The notes below the pieces were generated by a model. That model had not been told where the DNA came from, did no database searches, and saw only the letters and a program-made list of their open reading frames with translations. DNA of 64,000 nt from Ruminococcus sp. (GTDB lineage: Bacteria; Bacillota; Clostridia; Oscillospirales; Ruminococcaceae): positions 37,951 through 101,950 of the forward strand of contig JAFZRF010000008.1 in NCBI GenBank assembly GCA_017620025.1, read 5' to 3'. A program made the position numbers and the translations under genes. This document shows positions 51,752 to 60,301 of the stretch, piece by piece. Position 1 is the first letter of the stretch. Each line of letters starts with the position of its first letter.

Positions 51752-54076
51752 ATGAAACTGACACCTGACGAGCAGATATACATGGTCAACGGACAATCGT
51801 TCTTCTGCATGGGCGAGCTGCCGGAAAAGGACGTGCCACGGATCCAGATGCTTGACGGCGGAACGGGTCTCAACCTGGATCAGCTGTTCGGAGATATGCT
51901 CACCAAAGTTTCTCATCCCGCTAAAGGTACAGCCGTATTCCGCAAGGTCCTCAATCACTTCTTTGATCCCGGTTCGCTTGAAACAGCGGAGGAACGTGAG
52001 CTCCATGACTGGCTGCATGATCAGCTGCAGGCACTGATACCCGAGATGACTGCCCCCGGCTGCTTTCCGCCCGGTATGATGCTCGGTGCGACCTGGGATC
52101 CGGAGACAGTATATGAAGTCGGCCGGGCACTTGGCCATGAAGCCCGTGCCTACGGCGTTCATGTTCTACTCGGAACACCGAATATCAATCTGCACCGTGA
52201 TCTCAGAGCAGGACGTCTTTTTGAAGGCTACTCCGAGGATCCTTACCTGATCTCTCAGCTTGCACCGGAGCTTGTCCGGGGCGTGCAGTCCCAGGGCGTC
52301 GCCGCCAATGTCAAGCATTTTGCCGCCAACAATCAGGAGACGAACCGTCAGGGCATCAATGAGATAATCCCCGAGCGAGCACTGCGTGAGCTTTATCTTC
52401 CGGGCTTTGAAGCCTGTGTCAGAGCCGGCTGTGCAACTGTCATGGCAGCATATAATCAGATCAACGGCGTTCCCTGTACCGAAAACAAATGGCTGCTCAC
52501 AGACCTCCTGCGTGATGAATGGGGCTTTGAGGGCCTTGTCATGAGTGACTGGTACGCAGTTTATCATCCGGCTGCAGCTGTCAATGCAGGCTGCGATGTG
52601 AATATGCCCGGGCCCGTCTCTTCAGAACCGCTCCGGCAGGCTTTTGCAGAGGGCTCTCTCGATCCGGAAAAGCTGGCTGTATCGGCAGAGCGTGCAGCTG
52701 AACTGGCACAGAGATATGTGCTTCCTCCGACCGGTCATATCGACCGTGAAATGACAGACAATGCTGCCTACAAGGCCGCAGCAGAGGGTATCGTCATGCT
52801 CCGTAATGCGCTCTGTCACGACGACGCAGCACATTGCTGTCCGCTGCCGGCATCATCCAGGATCGCGCTGACAGGTACGCATGACGGGGAACTGCTGGTC
52901 TGCGGCGGAGGCAGTGCGTGCGTCTGGACGAATCGCAATACACATCTGTGTGAAGAACTCCGCAGGCGGTTTGCAGATGCACAGACCGGCCTGTACAATG
53001 ACGCCGATACGCTGATCTATGTGCTCTGTGTTCCGGGACAGGAAGGCAACGACCGGAAAACGCTCCTTACAGATCCGGAGGAAGAGAGAAAGATCCGCAT
53101 ACTGAGCGACTATGCAAAGCAGAATAATATGCGCTCCGTGCTTATCATGAATACGGCAGGACCTGTAACCGGACTGGCGATCGGATACTGGGATGCAGTG
53201 TTCTGGGTTTCTATGCCAGGTATGCAGGGAGCTTCGGCGATAGCAGATATCCTCTGTGGAAAAGTCAATCCTTCCGGCCGTCTGCCGCTGACTGTCCCGT
53301 ACAATGAAGATGATATGCCGACCTTTCTGAATTTCCCCGGCGACGGCATGAACGTGAACTACGGCGAGGGCATTTTTGTCGGCTACCGCTATTATACAAC
53401 CCGCCTGCACCGCAATGCGGATGCTGACTACATAAATATGTGCTTCGGATACGGCCTGTCATATACAACGTTTGAAGTGAGAGATCTGCGTATTGAAAGC
53501 AACGATATACATAACGGGATTGAACTGCTTGCGGAGGTCGAGAATACCGGAGATATTGCCGGAAAGACCGTGGTGCAGGTCTATGTGCATGATCCGTTTT
53601 CCACGCTGACAAAGCCGGTATGTACACTCGGCGCCTTCCGGAAGGTATATGCAGAACCGCATCAGACAGTAACCGTTCGCCTTCACATCGACTGGCGTGC
53701 CTTTGAAAGCTGGGATCCCGATCTTCACACATGGACACGCGAGGACGGTATTTATATTCTCAATGCAACCGTCGAATCGCCGGATAAGATCGACTGGCAT
53801 AAACGTGCCGACATCACTATGCGCTATGACGTGAGATCGCCTTACAGCTGGGGTGCAGATACGAGCATCAAGGAGATATATGAAAACCCGGAGCTTAAAG
53901 CAGCGCTGCGCCGGTTCATGGATGCGCACGGGCTGCCCTGGGAGAATGTTCTCACAACATATGAATACACAGCAAAGGACAGCGTCAGCCTGATGCTGAA
54001 GAATGCAGGCTGCTCCGATGAAGCATTTGCAGAGTTCACAGAGACCCTGCGGCAGATGCGGTATCTGAAGAAATGA
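51752..54076 (+). CDS. Cytoplasmic GH3 beta-glucosidase-type enzyme
   Basis: 774-residue glycoside hydrolase family 3 enzyme without a signal peptide, so probably cytoplasmic. The N-terminal barrel contains the substrate loop GVAANVKHFAANNQETNR (Lys 188, His 189) and the nucleophile Asp 266 in GLVMSDW. The second alpha/beta domain (about 345-560) and a C-terminal fibronectin-III-like domain (YGLSYTTFEVRDLRI; AEVENTGDIAGKTVVQVYV) complete the usual three-domain form. It would hydrolyse cello-oligosaccharides or related beta-glycosides taken up by the cell, complementing the extracellular GH5. GAAGGGAG precedes the ATG. No transporter lies next to it. Exact specificity (glucose or xylose) cannot be read from the sequence. 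Confidence 0.9.
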   Translation: MKLTPDEQIYMVNGQSFFCMGELPEKDVPRIQMLDGGTGLNLDQLFGDMLTKVSHPAKGTAVFRKVLNHFFDPGSLETAEERELHDWLHDQLQALIPEMTAPGCFPPGMMLGATWDPETVYEVGRALGHEARAYGVHVLLGTPNINLHRDLRAGRLFEGYSEDPYLISQLAPELVRGVQSQGVAANVKHFAANNQETNRQGINEIIPERALRELYLPGFEACVRAGCATVMAAYNQINGVPCTENKWLLTDLLRDEWGFEGLVMSDWYAVYHPAAAVNAGCDVNMPGPVSSEPLRQAFAEGSLDPEKLAVSAERAAELAQRYVLPPTGHIDREMTDNAAYKAAAEGIVMLRNALCHDDAAHCCPLPASSRIALTGTHDGELLVCGGGSACVWTNRNTHLCEELRRRFADAQTGLYNDADTLIYVLCVPGQEGNDRKTLLTDPEEERKIRILSDYAKQNNMRSVLIMNTAGPVTGLAIGYWDAVFWVSMPGMQGASAIADILCGKVNPSGRLPLTVPYNEDDMPTFLNFPGDGMNVNYGEGIFVGYRYYTTRLHRNADADYINMCFGYGLSYTTFEVRDLRIESNDIHNGIELLAEVENTGDIAGKTVVQVYVHDPFSTLTKPVCTLGAFRKVYAEPHQTVTVRLHIDWRAFESWDPDLHTWTREDGIYILNATVESPDKIDWHKRADITMRYDVRSPYSWGADTSIKEIYENPELKAALRRFMDAHGLPWENVLTTYEYTAKDSVSLMLKNAGCSDEAFAEFTETLRQMRYLKK

Positions 54077-54130
54077 TACCGGATATGAGGTCCTGTCAGC
54101 TTAAAAAAAGTACTGTTTCAATAAGTTCGA

Positions 54131-54319
54131 GATTCTAAAGGGGCTGCGCCCCTTTAGCGGAGTCCAGAGGCAGCGCCTCTGGTGGGGTGTGGGGCAAAGC
54201 CCCGCATTTTTCCGCAGGGCGCTTCGCAAGGGGTGAATTTCAAAACAGTCCGGGGGACTGTTTTGGAAGAGGGGACGCCTTGCAAGTGAAGGCGTCCCCT
54301 TATAATACTATGGTTTATT
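54131..54319 (+). repeat. Dispersed structured repeat, copy B
   Basis: Second copy of the element at 24983-25173, in the same orientation, between the GH3 gene and the PAS-GGDEF-EAL gene. The same ordered hairpins are present. The first stem is CTAAAGGGGC/GCCCCTTTAG here against CTCAAGGGGC/GCTCCTTGAG in copy A, and the third core stem is GGGGC/GCCCC here against GGGAC/GTCCC there. Both arms change together, so the pairing is conserved. It ends in CTATGGTTTATT as in copy A. Confidence 0.8.
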
Positions 54320-54366
54320 AACAGACTGACCGGATATCAGGCCCCTTATTCTGCATCATTACGGTA

Positions 54367-54395
54367 TTGCATTTTTATGTAAAATGTGTTATGAT
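54367..54395 (+). promoter_or_regulatory. Promoter of the PAS-GGDEF-EAL gene
   Basis: TTGCAT (54367-54372), 17-base spacer, TATGAT (54390-54395) with an upstream TG, about 65 bases before the start codon. Confidence 0.6.
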
Positions 54396-54458
54396 AAAAA
54401 CAAAGCGGGGCATAAATCCCGCTGCAAAGGAATGTTGTATATACGAAAGGAGCGAAGT

Positions 54459-56198
54459 ATGGAAGATAATCTGATGCGTATGGAAGGATGCGGCAGTATC
54501 CCGACCGGACTGCCCGGAGGCTTTTTCGTTTATGAGGCGCAGGGCGAAGAAAAGATCCTCTTTGCCGAGCAGAATATCATCAAGCTGTATGGCTGCGAGA
54601 CCTTTGAAGAATTCATAGAGTATGTCGGCGGTTCTTTTCAGGGCATGGTGCATCCCGAGGATCTGCACAAGATCGAGAACCAGATCCAGGCACAGACGCT
54701 TTTCGGCGAAAAGCGCCATGACTATGTGCGCTACCGCATTGTGACCAAGCAGGGAGATATACGCTATATCGAGGATTTCGGACATCTGCTCCACATGGAG
54801 AACGGAAAGAGCGTTTTTTATGTTTTCATCGTGGATGTTGACAGGAATGAATACCTGAACATCAACCGTAATTCATTTGCTGAGGCGGAGCTGCTTTCCC
54901 GCAGTCAGGAAACTGATTCGCTCACAGGCCTGTTCAATATGTCCTTTTTCTATTACAAGATACAGAAGCAGCTCTCCCAGCCGGAATCATGGCGGCAGGA
55001 AATCGCCTTCATCTATTTTGACATCCCGAATTTCAAGCTGTATAACGAGCGGCACGGTTTCAAGCTCGGTGACGAGCTGCTCTGTGACCTTGCCCGTGTG
55101 ATACGTGAAATCTTTGTCGGAGCAACCTCTGCCCGTTTCTCCGATGACCGTTTCTTCGTCTGTGCTGTCGGCTCCCGTGAGGAGATCATTGCAAAGGTCG
55201 AAACCGTCTATAAGAGTATGCTTCTTGCTGATGATATCAACAAGAAGGTCCGTATCAAGGCCGGCATCTATTTCCAGGACGGCAATCGTGCCGAGGTAGG
55301 TCTTGCCTGCGATCACGCCCGTCTTGCCTGCAGCAGCATCAAGCGCCGCCATGATGTAAACTACTGCATCTATGACGAGCTTCTGCGTGAGAAGCTCCGC
55401 AAACAGCAGTATGTGGTAGACCATGTCGAGGAAGCAATCGAGAAAGGCTATATCAAGGTTTTCTATCAGCCTGTCATCCGTGTAAAAACAGAAGAAGTCT
55501 GCGGCTTTGAAGCACTTGTCCGCTGGATCGATCCGAAGATCGGAATGCTTTCGCCGGCTGATTTCATCGAAACGCTTGAGCAGTTCCACCTCATACATCT
55601 GGTCGATCAGTATGTTATCAGGCAGGTCTGTCAGGATTATAAGCAGATGACAGCAGCCGGAGAACCGATCACACCGGCCTCTATCAATATTTCACGTCTT
55701 GATTTTGAACTCTGCGATATCTTCGGCTATGTCGAGGAGATGTGCAGGATGTTCAATATACCGCACAATATGATCGACCTTGAGATCACTGAGAGTGCGC
55801 TGAATTTCAATGAGGGATACATCAAAAGCGAGTGTGACCGTATGCGGGCACAGGGCTTCCATATCTGGCTCGATGATTTTGGCAGCGGCTATTCTTCACT
55901 GAATACAGTTGCGGAATATGATTTCGATGTGCTGAAGCTCGATATGGTATTCCTGCGGAATCTGAGCCGCAATCCCAAGACAGCGGAGCTGCTGAGGTAT
56001 ATCATGAAGGGCGCAAACGGTATGGGACTTTCACCGCTCTGTGAGGGCGTTGAGGATGAATCACAGTTTTTGTTCCTGAAGGAAGTAAACTGCGAATGCG
56101 CACAGGGATACTATTTCGGCAAGCCTATGCCGCTGAACGATCTGAGGAGTTTCCTTGCAGAAAAAGGCCTGAAGCTGGAACAGCACCCGCAGACATGA
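54459..56198 (+). CDS. PAS, degenerate GGDEF and EAL domain c-di-GMP phosphodiesterase
   Basis: 579-residue cytoplasmic protein. A PAS-like sensor spans about residues 20-140 (FAEQNIIKLYGCETFEEFIE; MVHPEDLHKIENQIQ). A GGDEF-like domain follows (DSLTGLFNMSFFYYKI) whose active site is replaced by FSDDRFFVC, so cyclase activity is unlikely. The EAL domain keeps FEALVRW, NISRLD, EITES, DDFGSGYSSL and KLDMVFL; the AEGVET motif reads CEGVED and the end QGYYFGKP. It is probably an active phosphodiesterase controlled by a PAS ligand. AAAGGAG precedes ATG at 54459. Its architecture resembles the receiver-EAL protein at 20008 with the sensor exchanged. Confidence 0.88.
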   Translation: MEDNLMRMEGCGSIPTGLPGGFFVYEAQGEEKILFAEQNIIKLYGCETFEEFIEYVGGSFQGMVHPEDLHKIENQIQAQTLFGEKRHDYVRYRIVTKQGDIRYIEDFGHLLHMENGKSVFYVFIVDVDRNEYLNINRNSFAEAELLSRSQETDSLTGLFNMSFFYYKIQKQLSQPESWRQEIAFIYFDIPNFKLYNERHGFKLGDELLCDLARVIREIFVGATSARFSDDRFFVCAVGSREEIIAKVETVYKSMLLADDINKKVRIKAGIYFQDGNRAEVGLACDHARLACSSIKRRHDVNYCIYDELLREKLRKQQYVVDHVEEAIEKGYIKVFYQPVIRVKTEEVCGFEALVRWIDPKIGMLSPADFIETLEQFHLIHLVDQYVIRQVCQDYKQMTAAGEPITPASINISRLDFELCDIFGYVEEMCRMFNIPHNMIDLEITESALNFNEGYIKSECDRMRAQGFHIWLDDFGSGYSSLNTVAEYDFDVLKLDMVFLRNLSRNPKTAELLRYIMKGANGMGLSPLCEGVEDESQFLFLKEVNCECAQGYYFGKPMPLNDLRSFLAEKGLKLEQHPQT

Positions 56199-56255
56199 CT
56201 TCTCTTCACAGGTCATGTGCGGTCAGATAATTGTTTTGGAAGGATAGTTTAAAAA

Positions 56256-56281
56256 GAGCCGTACGGTTTCCCGTACGGCTC
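56256..56281 (-). terminator. Hairpin terminator between convergent genes
   Basis: Perfect 10-base-pair stem AGCCGTACGG/CCGTACGGCT, one further GC pair, then CTTTTTAAAC on the minus strand, 7 bases after the stop of the 48-residue gene. On the plus strand it follows the EAL gene with a poorer T tract (CCTTTCATTT). It could serve both genes. Confidence 0.75.
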
Positions 56282-56288
56282 CTTTCAT

Positions 56289-56435
56289 TTACATCTCGTC
56301 TATACCGCATATCCTGTATCGTTTTGCAGAGCCATTCTCTGCAGCATCATTATTATACAATAGGTTCATCCAGCTGTCAAATGAGTTCTTTCGTGCTTTT
56401 ATGATATATATGTTGCAATCTATAATTTTTTTCAT
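56289..56435 (-). CDS. Small 48-residue protein, function unknown
   Basis: Short minus-strand gene that begins MKKIIDCNIYIIKARKNSFD and ends YRICGIDEM. It has a GGTGAG ribosome site 7 bases before the ATG, a promoter-like pair upstream (TTTACA, 18 bases, TATAAT at 56502-56473) and a strong terminator 7 bases after its stop. The complete set of expression signals is the main reason to call it. The peptide is basic, has two Cys, no signal peptide and no membrane segment, and resembles no family that I recognise. It lies between a c-di-GMP phosphodiesterase gene and spoVT, in the opposite direction. Confidence 0.5.
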   Translation of the reverse strand: MKKIIDCNIYIIKARKNSFDSWMNLLYNNDAAENGSAKRYRICGIDEM

Positions 56436-56472
56436 GCTTCTACTCACCGTTTCATGTTACAACAGTATAATT

Positions 56473-56502
56473 ATTATAATCGTGTATCGGGAAGTCTGTA
56501 AA
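56473..56502 (-). promoter_or_regulatory. Candidate promoter of the 48-residue gene
   Basis: TTTACA (56502-56497), 18-base spacer, TATAAT (56478-56473) on the minus strand, about 40 bases upstream of the ATG. Confidence 0.55.
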
Positions 56503-56513
56503 TATCCTCCGGA

Positions 56514-56543
56514 ATAATCCCCCAATTCCCGCAGATAATATTA
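56514..56543 (+). promoter_or_regulatory. Possible sporulation-type promoter of spoVT
   Basis: GGAATA and GATAATA separated by 17 bases on the plus strand, about 30 bases upstream of spoVT. In Bacillus subtilis spoVT is read by forespore sigma-G, whose boxes are loosely similar. Weak evidence. Confidence 0.25.
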
Positions 56544-56571
56544 CCGCAATCCAATAAACGGAGGTAATGAT

Positions 56572-57114
56572 ATGAAAGCAACAGGTATTGTACGCAGAAT
56601 CGACGACCTCGGCAGAGTCGTCATACCCAAGGAGATACGCCGGACGATGCATCTGCGTGACGGTGATCCGCTCGAGATATACACCAACAGCGACGGCGAA
56701 GTCATTTTCCGCAAGTACTCGGCGCTTAATGAGATGAACGAGAATGCAGCTCATGTGGCGGAAGTCATGCATAAGACAGCCGGCTGTCCTGTAGCGGTAT
56801 TCGACAAGGATCACGTCGTAGCCGTTTCCGGGATCCCACGCCGTGAGCTTGCGGAGCGCCGTGTCTCACGGCAGCTTGAAAACCTTATGGACGAGCGCAG
56901 CCAGTACTTCGCTCTTACCGGACAGGAGCATCCCTTCCTGCCGGCAGAGGGCTCGGAACGCCGTGCGACCGGAGCTGTGCCTATAATCACAGCCGGCGAT
57001 GTTTCCGGAGCGGTGGTATTCCTCGCATCGGAGCACGGCAGCACCGTCACAGAACTGCAAAAAAGCCTTATCACAGCGGCTGCACAGTTCCTTGCCCGCC
57101 AGATAGAAGGATAG
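56572..57114 (+). CDS. spoVT: Stage V sporulation protein T, AbrB-type transcription regulator
   Basis: 180-residue regulator, close to the usual SpoVT length (178 in Bacillus subtilis). Residues 1-50 form the AbrB/SpoVT swapped-hairpin DNA-binding domain (KATGIVRRIDDLGRVVIPKE; LRDGDPLEIYT). The remainder is the GAF-like ligand domain (CPVAVFDKDHVVAVSG; GAVPIITAGDVSGAVVFLAS). SpoVT tunes gene expression in the forespore, so the organism is probably able to form spores or keeps part of that programme. CGGAGG lies 9 bases before the ATG. It is a single-gene unit followed by a terminator. Confidence 0.93.
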   Translation: MKATGIVRRIDDLGRVVIPKEIRRTMHLRDGDPLEIYTNSDGEVIFRKYSALNEMNENAAHVAEVMHKTAGCPVAVFDKDHVVAVSGIPRRELAERRVSRQLENLMDERSQYFALTGQEHPFLPAEGSERRATGAVPIITAGDVSGAVVFLASEHGSTVTELQKSLITAAAQFLARQIEG

Positions 57115-57150
57115 AAAAAAGCCCGGAAGCTTCTGCCTCCGGGCTTTCAT
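57115..57150. terminator. Bidirectional terminator between spoVT and the anti-sigma/MltG gene
   Basis: Stem AGCCCGGA/TCCGGGCT flanked by AAAAAA on the left and TTTCATT on the right. The run of T is best on the minus strand, so it ends the convergent 57168-59516 gene at least as well as spoVT. Confidence 0.8.
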
Positions 57151-57167
57151 TATCATACTATATCATT

Positions 57168-59516
57168 TTATCTTTCAAGCTGATAGTCACCATCATCATA
57201 TTCCTGATCGTCCTGCTGTGGTTCAAACAGAGGTTCAGCCGATGCTTCAGCATCCATCGGTCCGGTCTGTTCGCCGCTGATTGTGGTTTCCGGTGTCTCT
57301 ACCGGATCGCTGATATCTTCAACAAAGATATCATCATCAGGCTCAACAAGCTCTGCATTATCGAGTACCTTCTGAATGACATCCGGGTCTGCCGACTTGA
57401 TATATGCTATGGAAAGTACCCTGCCATCATCAAACGATCTGCTTATGTTTCTGAATGCACCTTCGTTATTCAGATCATTATTCGGTTTCTTTGATACAAA
57501 TACTCTGACAGACTCTTCAGGTGCAGCATTAGCCCATTCAATACTTTCTACAAGGCATACTAACATAAAAGGTTCGCCGTCAGCATCAAAATAGAAATGC
57601 GTTTCCGGATCGTAGGTCAATCCCTCCGGTATCCAGTTAAGTCTGAACAGTTTTCCGCTGGCATCCAATACAGGTGACCATTGTTCGGAAGGATTTCCGG
57701 CTTCTCTTTCCTGTGCTTCAACTATCCCGATATTTTTCTCATGCTCTTCCAGTGTCTTTGCAAAATATGCCTTTCCGCTGACCTTTGAGACAACATACCA
57801 GTAAAAATCAGAATGATAGCTTTCAACAGCCTCAAGCACATAATTTATCGTTGTCTCATCGGGACAGCATATCGGTGCAGGGGGAAGTCCCTCGGATTCA
57901 TAGGTATCATATTTTGCGGTCACGCTGCTGTCGATCCCGATATTTTCAAGGATTTCGCCATACCTGCCGGTGCACTCAACTGAAAGATGCGGGAAGTTCT
58001 CCGGATCGTCAAGTCTGTTGAGTATAACAGTAGCTATCATCAGCTTGGTATCATTGTTCGGGCTCTCCTTCTCAACGATGGAGCTTATGGTAAAGAGCTC
58101 GTTGAGAGTCATGTTATTTCTCTCGGCTGCCTCTTTATAACCGTTGTCTCTTATGGTATTGACAGCTCTGTTGTAGAACTTCTTGCATATATCCTCTGTG
58201 CTCATATCCTGGTTGAGTGTATACTCGCCGGGAATGATGAAGCCCTCCATATTCGGTGCGTCATCGGATACAGCGCCCTCGGGCAGCAGATCACGGCAGT
58301 TGTTGAAGGCTGCGATGAAATCCTCGCCCTTGCAGAAGTTATACTCATCCAGCATGATGGCTGCATCATAGATAGTGCAGCCGGCATGGATCATGACCTT
58401 CTCGCCGTTTTCGTCTTCCTCTGCTGTCCTTTCTACAGGCTTGCCGGTCTCTGCATATACGAGCCTGAAATTCTCGCTCATCTTTCCTGAATCCTCTACA
58501 GATACGCCGCTGCGGAAGAACATGGAAACGATATATATACCGTCTTCTCCGTGAACGAACGATCTGATTCTTGCAACAGGCTCAGCCTGCTCCTCTCCGA
58601 TGACATCGGTATTTCTCATCGGGATATCTATTACCTCGGGCATATCGCCTTCCTCGTTGAGATGTACATCAAGCTGTATGGTCGAGAACCATCTTCCATC
58701 CGCATCGAAGTATGCGTCCTTCTCAGCGTCGTAGTATACTCCCTCGGGGAGCCAGTCAAGAACATAGGTAACGCCGTTCACTACGGGCTTGTCATTCTCG
58801 GCTTCTTCACTCAGCGGCCGGCCTGTCTCTGCGTCTATAAGATAAGCATTCTCATTGACTCTGTCTGTCTCTTCGTGAGGGATATCCCTGTTGAATTCGA
58901 GCAGGAGCATATATACCTTTTCCTTTGTTGTGATCAAAGCACATGAGTAAGTTACCTGTGCTGTATCAGGAGCTTTCAGGCGCTCCATTGCGATCTCTCC
59001 CGGTATACTGCCCGCAGCTGCCTCATCGCCGTCAGGGAAGTCCCTGACGATTATCTCCGCTGTCATGTACCAGTTGCCTTCCGCATCAAAATACTTATCC
59101 TCGGCAGGGTCGTAGTATACACCCTCGGGAAGCCATTCCGTAACATAGGATACTCCGTCAACTACAGGCTTTGCGGGCTCAGCTGCCGGCTCTGTTGCCG
59201 TGGTATCTGTGGAAGGCGCTGTCTTCATATCAAGGAAGCCTGCACCGTAAATAACACCGGGTATCAGCACTGCCACCGCTGCCACACCTGCAAGGGGAGC
59301 CAGCCATTTTCTTCTGCTGCCGCTGTCAGTTACCTTTATTCTCTTCCTTTCATCATTTTCATTTAAAACGGCCTTGCCGCTATTCTTTACATTATTGTCC
59401 TTCAGCATAGCGTCCCTCTTCTTTCTGTAGCTCTCGGAGAATATATGCTCATCCGAAGAACCGAACGCATCATCAGTGATCTTTTTCCATTCATTCTTAT
59501 CAGGAAGACCCTTCAT
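57168..59516 (-). CDS. Membrane anti-sigma-like protein containing an MltG-type lytic transglycosylase domain
   Basis: 782-residue protein. Residues 1-70 are charged and cytoplasmic-looking; 71-93 are a membrane helix (WLAPLAGVAAVAVLIPGVIY). Outside are three repeats of about 120 residues (WLPEGVYYDPAEDKYFDAEG at 128, WLPEGVYYDAEKDAYFDADG at 255, WIPEGLTYDPETHFYFDADG near 628). Between the second and third lies a YceG/MltG-like domain (about 374-598): MEGFIIPGEYTL, SSIVEKESPN with the putative catalytic Glu 482, VILNRLDDP, KYDTYESEGLPPAPI, and YFAKTLEEHEKNI. MltG cuts nascent peptidoglycan and sets glycan length. AAGGAG precedes the ATG; the sigma gene ends 12 bases upstream. Activity may be cell-wall sensing or cleavage. 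The anti-sigma role is inferred from position and topology. Confidence 0.75.
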   Translation of the reverse strand: MKGLPDKNEWKKITDDAFGSSDEHIFSESYRKKRDAMLKDNNVKNSGKAVLNENDERKRIKVTDSGSRRKWLAPLAGVAAVAVLIPGVIYGAGFLDMKTAPSTDTTATEPAAEPAKPVVDGVSYVTEWLPEGVYYDPAEDKYFDAEGNWYMTAEIIVRDFPDGDEAAAGSIPGEIAMERLKAPDTAQVTYSCALITTKEKVYMLLLEFNRDIPHEETDRVNENAYLIDAETGRPLSEEAENDKPVVNGVTYVLDWLPEGVYYDAEKDAYFDADGRWFSTIQLDVHLNEEGDMPEVIDIPMRNTDVIGEEQAEPVARIRSFVHGEDGIYIVSMFFRSGVSVEDSGKMSENFRLVYAETGKPVERTAEEDENGEKVMIHAGCTIYDAAIMLDEYNFCKGEDFIAAFNNCRDLLPEGAVSDDAPNMEGFIIPGEYTLNQDMSTEDICKKFYNRAVNTIRDNGYKEAAERNNMTLNELFTISSIVEKESPNNDTKLMIATVILNRLDDPENFPHLSVECTGRYGEILENIGIDSSVTAKYDTYESEGLPPAPICCPDETTINYVLEAVESYHSDFYWYVVSKVSGKAYFAKTLEEHEKNIGIVEAQEREAGNPSEQWSPVLDASGKLFRLNWIPEGLTYDPETHFYFDADGEPFMLVCLVESIEWANAAPEESVRVFVSKKPNNDLNNEGAFRNISRSFDDGRVLSIAYIKSADPDVIQKVLDNAELVEPDDDIFVEDISDPVETPETTISGEQTGPMDAEASAEPLFEPQQDDQEYDDGDYQLER

Positions 59517-59528
59517 AGCTATTCTCCT

Positions 59529-60035
59529 TTACTGTTTATTAAGAAGCTTTTCAAGGCGCTTCTTTGCACGTTCAAAACGCTTCCGTGCAGCCGGTTCCGA
59601 TATTTCCATCCTTCTGGCTGTCTCGCTCCATGAAAGACCGTCAACACAGTGCAGTTCAACAAGTTTTCTGTCCGGCTCGCTGAGCTCTGCAAGCAGCTCT
59701 CTGCCTGTGCTGAATATCCTCTCCTCAACACTCTGCGAGGCATCTGCTACTCTCAGAAGCTCTTCATCTGCATACGGTTCTCTTTCAAGGGATCTCTTCT
59801 GCTTCCTGTACTGGGTTATGGAGGTGCTCTTTATGACCTTCACAACATACCTTTTAGTCTGCTCACTGTCAGGGTCACCTATCCTGCCGATATGCTTTAT
59901 CAGTCGCAGGAAAGCCTCAGATACAGCGTCCTCTGCGGACTCTGTCCTCTTCAGCACTGCAAAGGCTATCCTGTACATTGGCTGTTCGTAAAGCTCATAC
60001 AGGCGCCTTATTTTATCAGAAGCGTTTTTATCCAT
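59529..60035 (-). CDS. ECF-type RNA polymerase sigma factor
   Basis: 168-residue sigma-70-family factor. Region 2 runs over about residues 8-80 (YELYEQPMYRIAFAVLKRT; AEDAVSEAFLRLIKH; VVKVIKSTSITQYRKQ). Region 4 is C-terminal (LSEPDRKLVELHCVDGLS; ARRMEISEPAARKRFERA). GAGGTGA lies 6 bases before ATG at 60035. It is transcribed with the membrane protein downstream, which carries an MltG-like domain, so the pair may respond to cell-wall state. An imperfect palindrome (CACAAACGTTTTGTG) lies about 45 bases upstream, but no clear promoter was identified. Confidence 0.87.
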   Translation of the reverse strand: MDKNASDKIRRLYELYEQPMYRIAFAVLKRTESAEDAVSEAFLRLIKHIGRIGDPDSEQTKRYVVKVIKSTSITQYRKQKRSLEREPYADEELLRVADASQSVEERIFSTGRELLAELSEPDRKLVELHCVDGLSWSETARRMEISEPAARKRFERAKKRLEKLLNKQ

Positions 60036-60208
60036 GCTATCACCTCATTTCGGACGTCCTGTATAATATAACATATTTCACAAACGTTTTGTGACTTATC
60101 AGAGATATTTTTTTGTTTTAACATTACAGCAGTGCCTTTTCTGCATATCATTGTGTATTATAGCCGAAAATCCCCATGAGATTTGTCATGTTTTTTCTTC
60201 GCAGATAC

Positions 60209-60237
60209 TTGAAATAATACGGGTTTTATGGTATAAT
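60209..60237 (+). promoter_or_regulatory. Sigma-A promoter of secG
   Basis: TTGAAA (60209-60214), 17-base spacer, TATAAT (60232-60237) with an extended -10 TG, about 65 bases upstream of the start. Confidence 0.8.
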
Positions 60238-60301
60238 TGTAAAGCTAATTGAAATTTACGTACAGTCAGCATAAATAAATACTAATTCCGGAGGTAACAA
60301 T

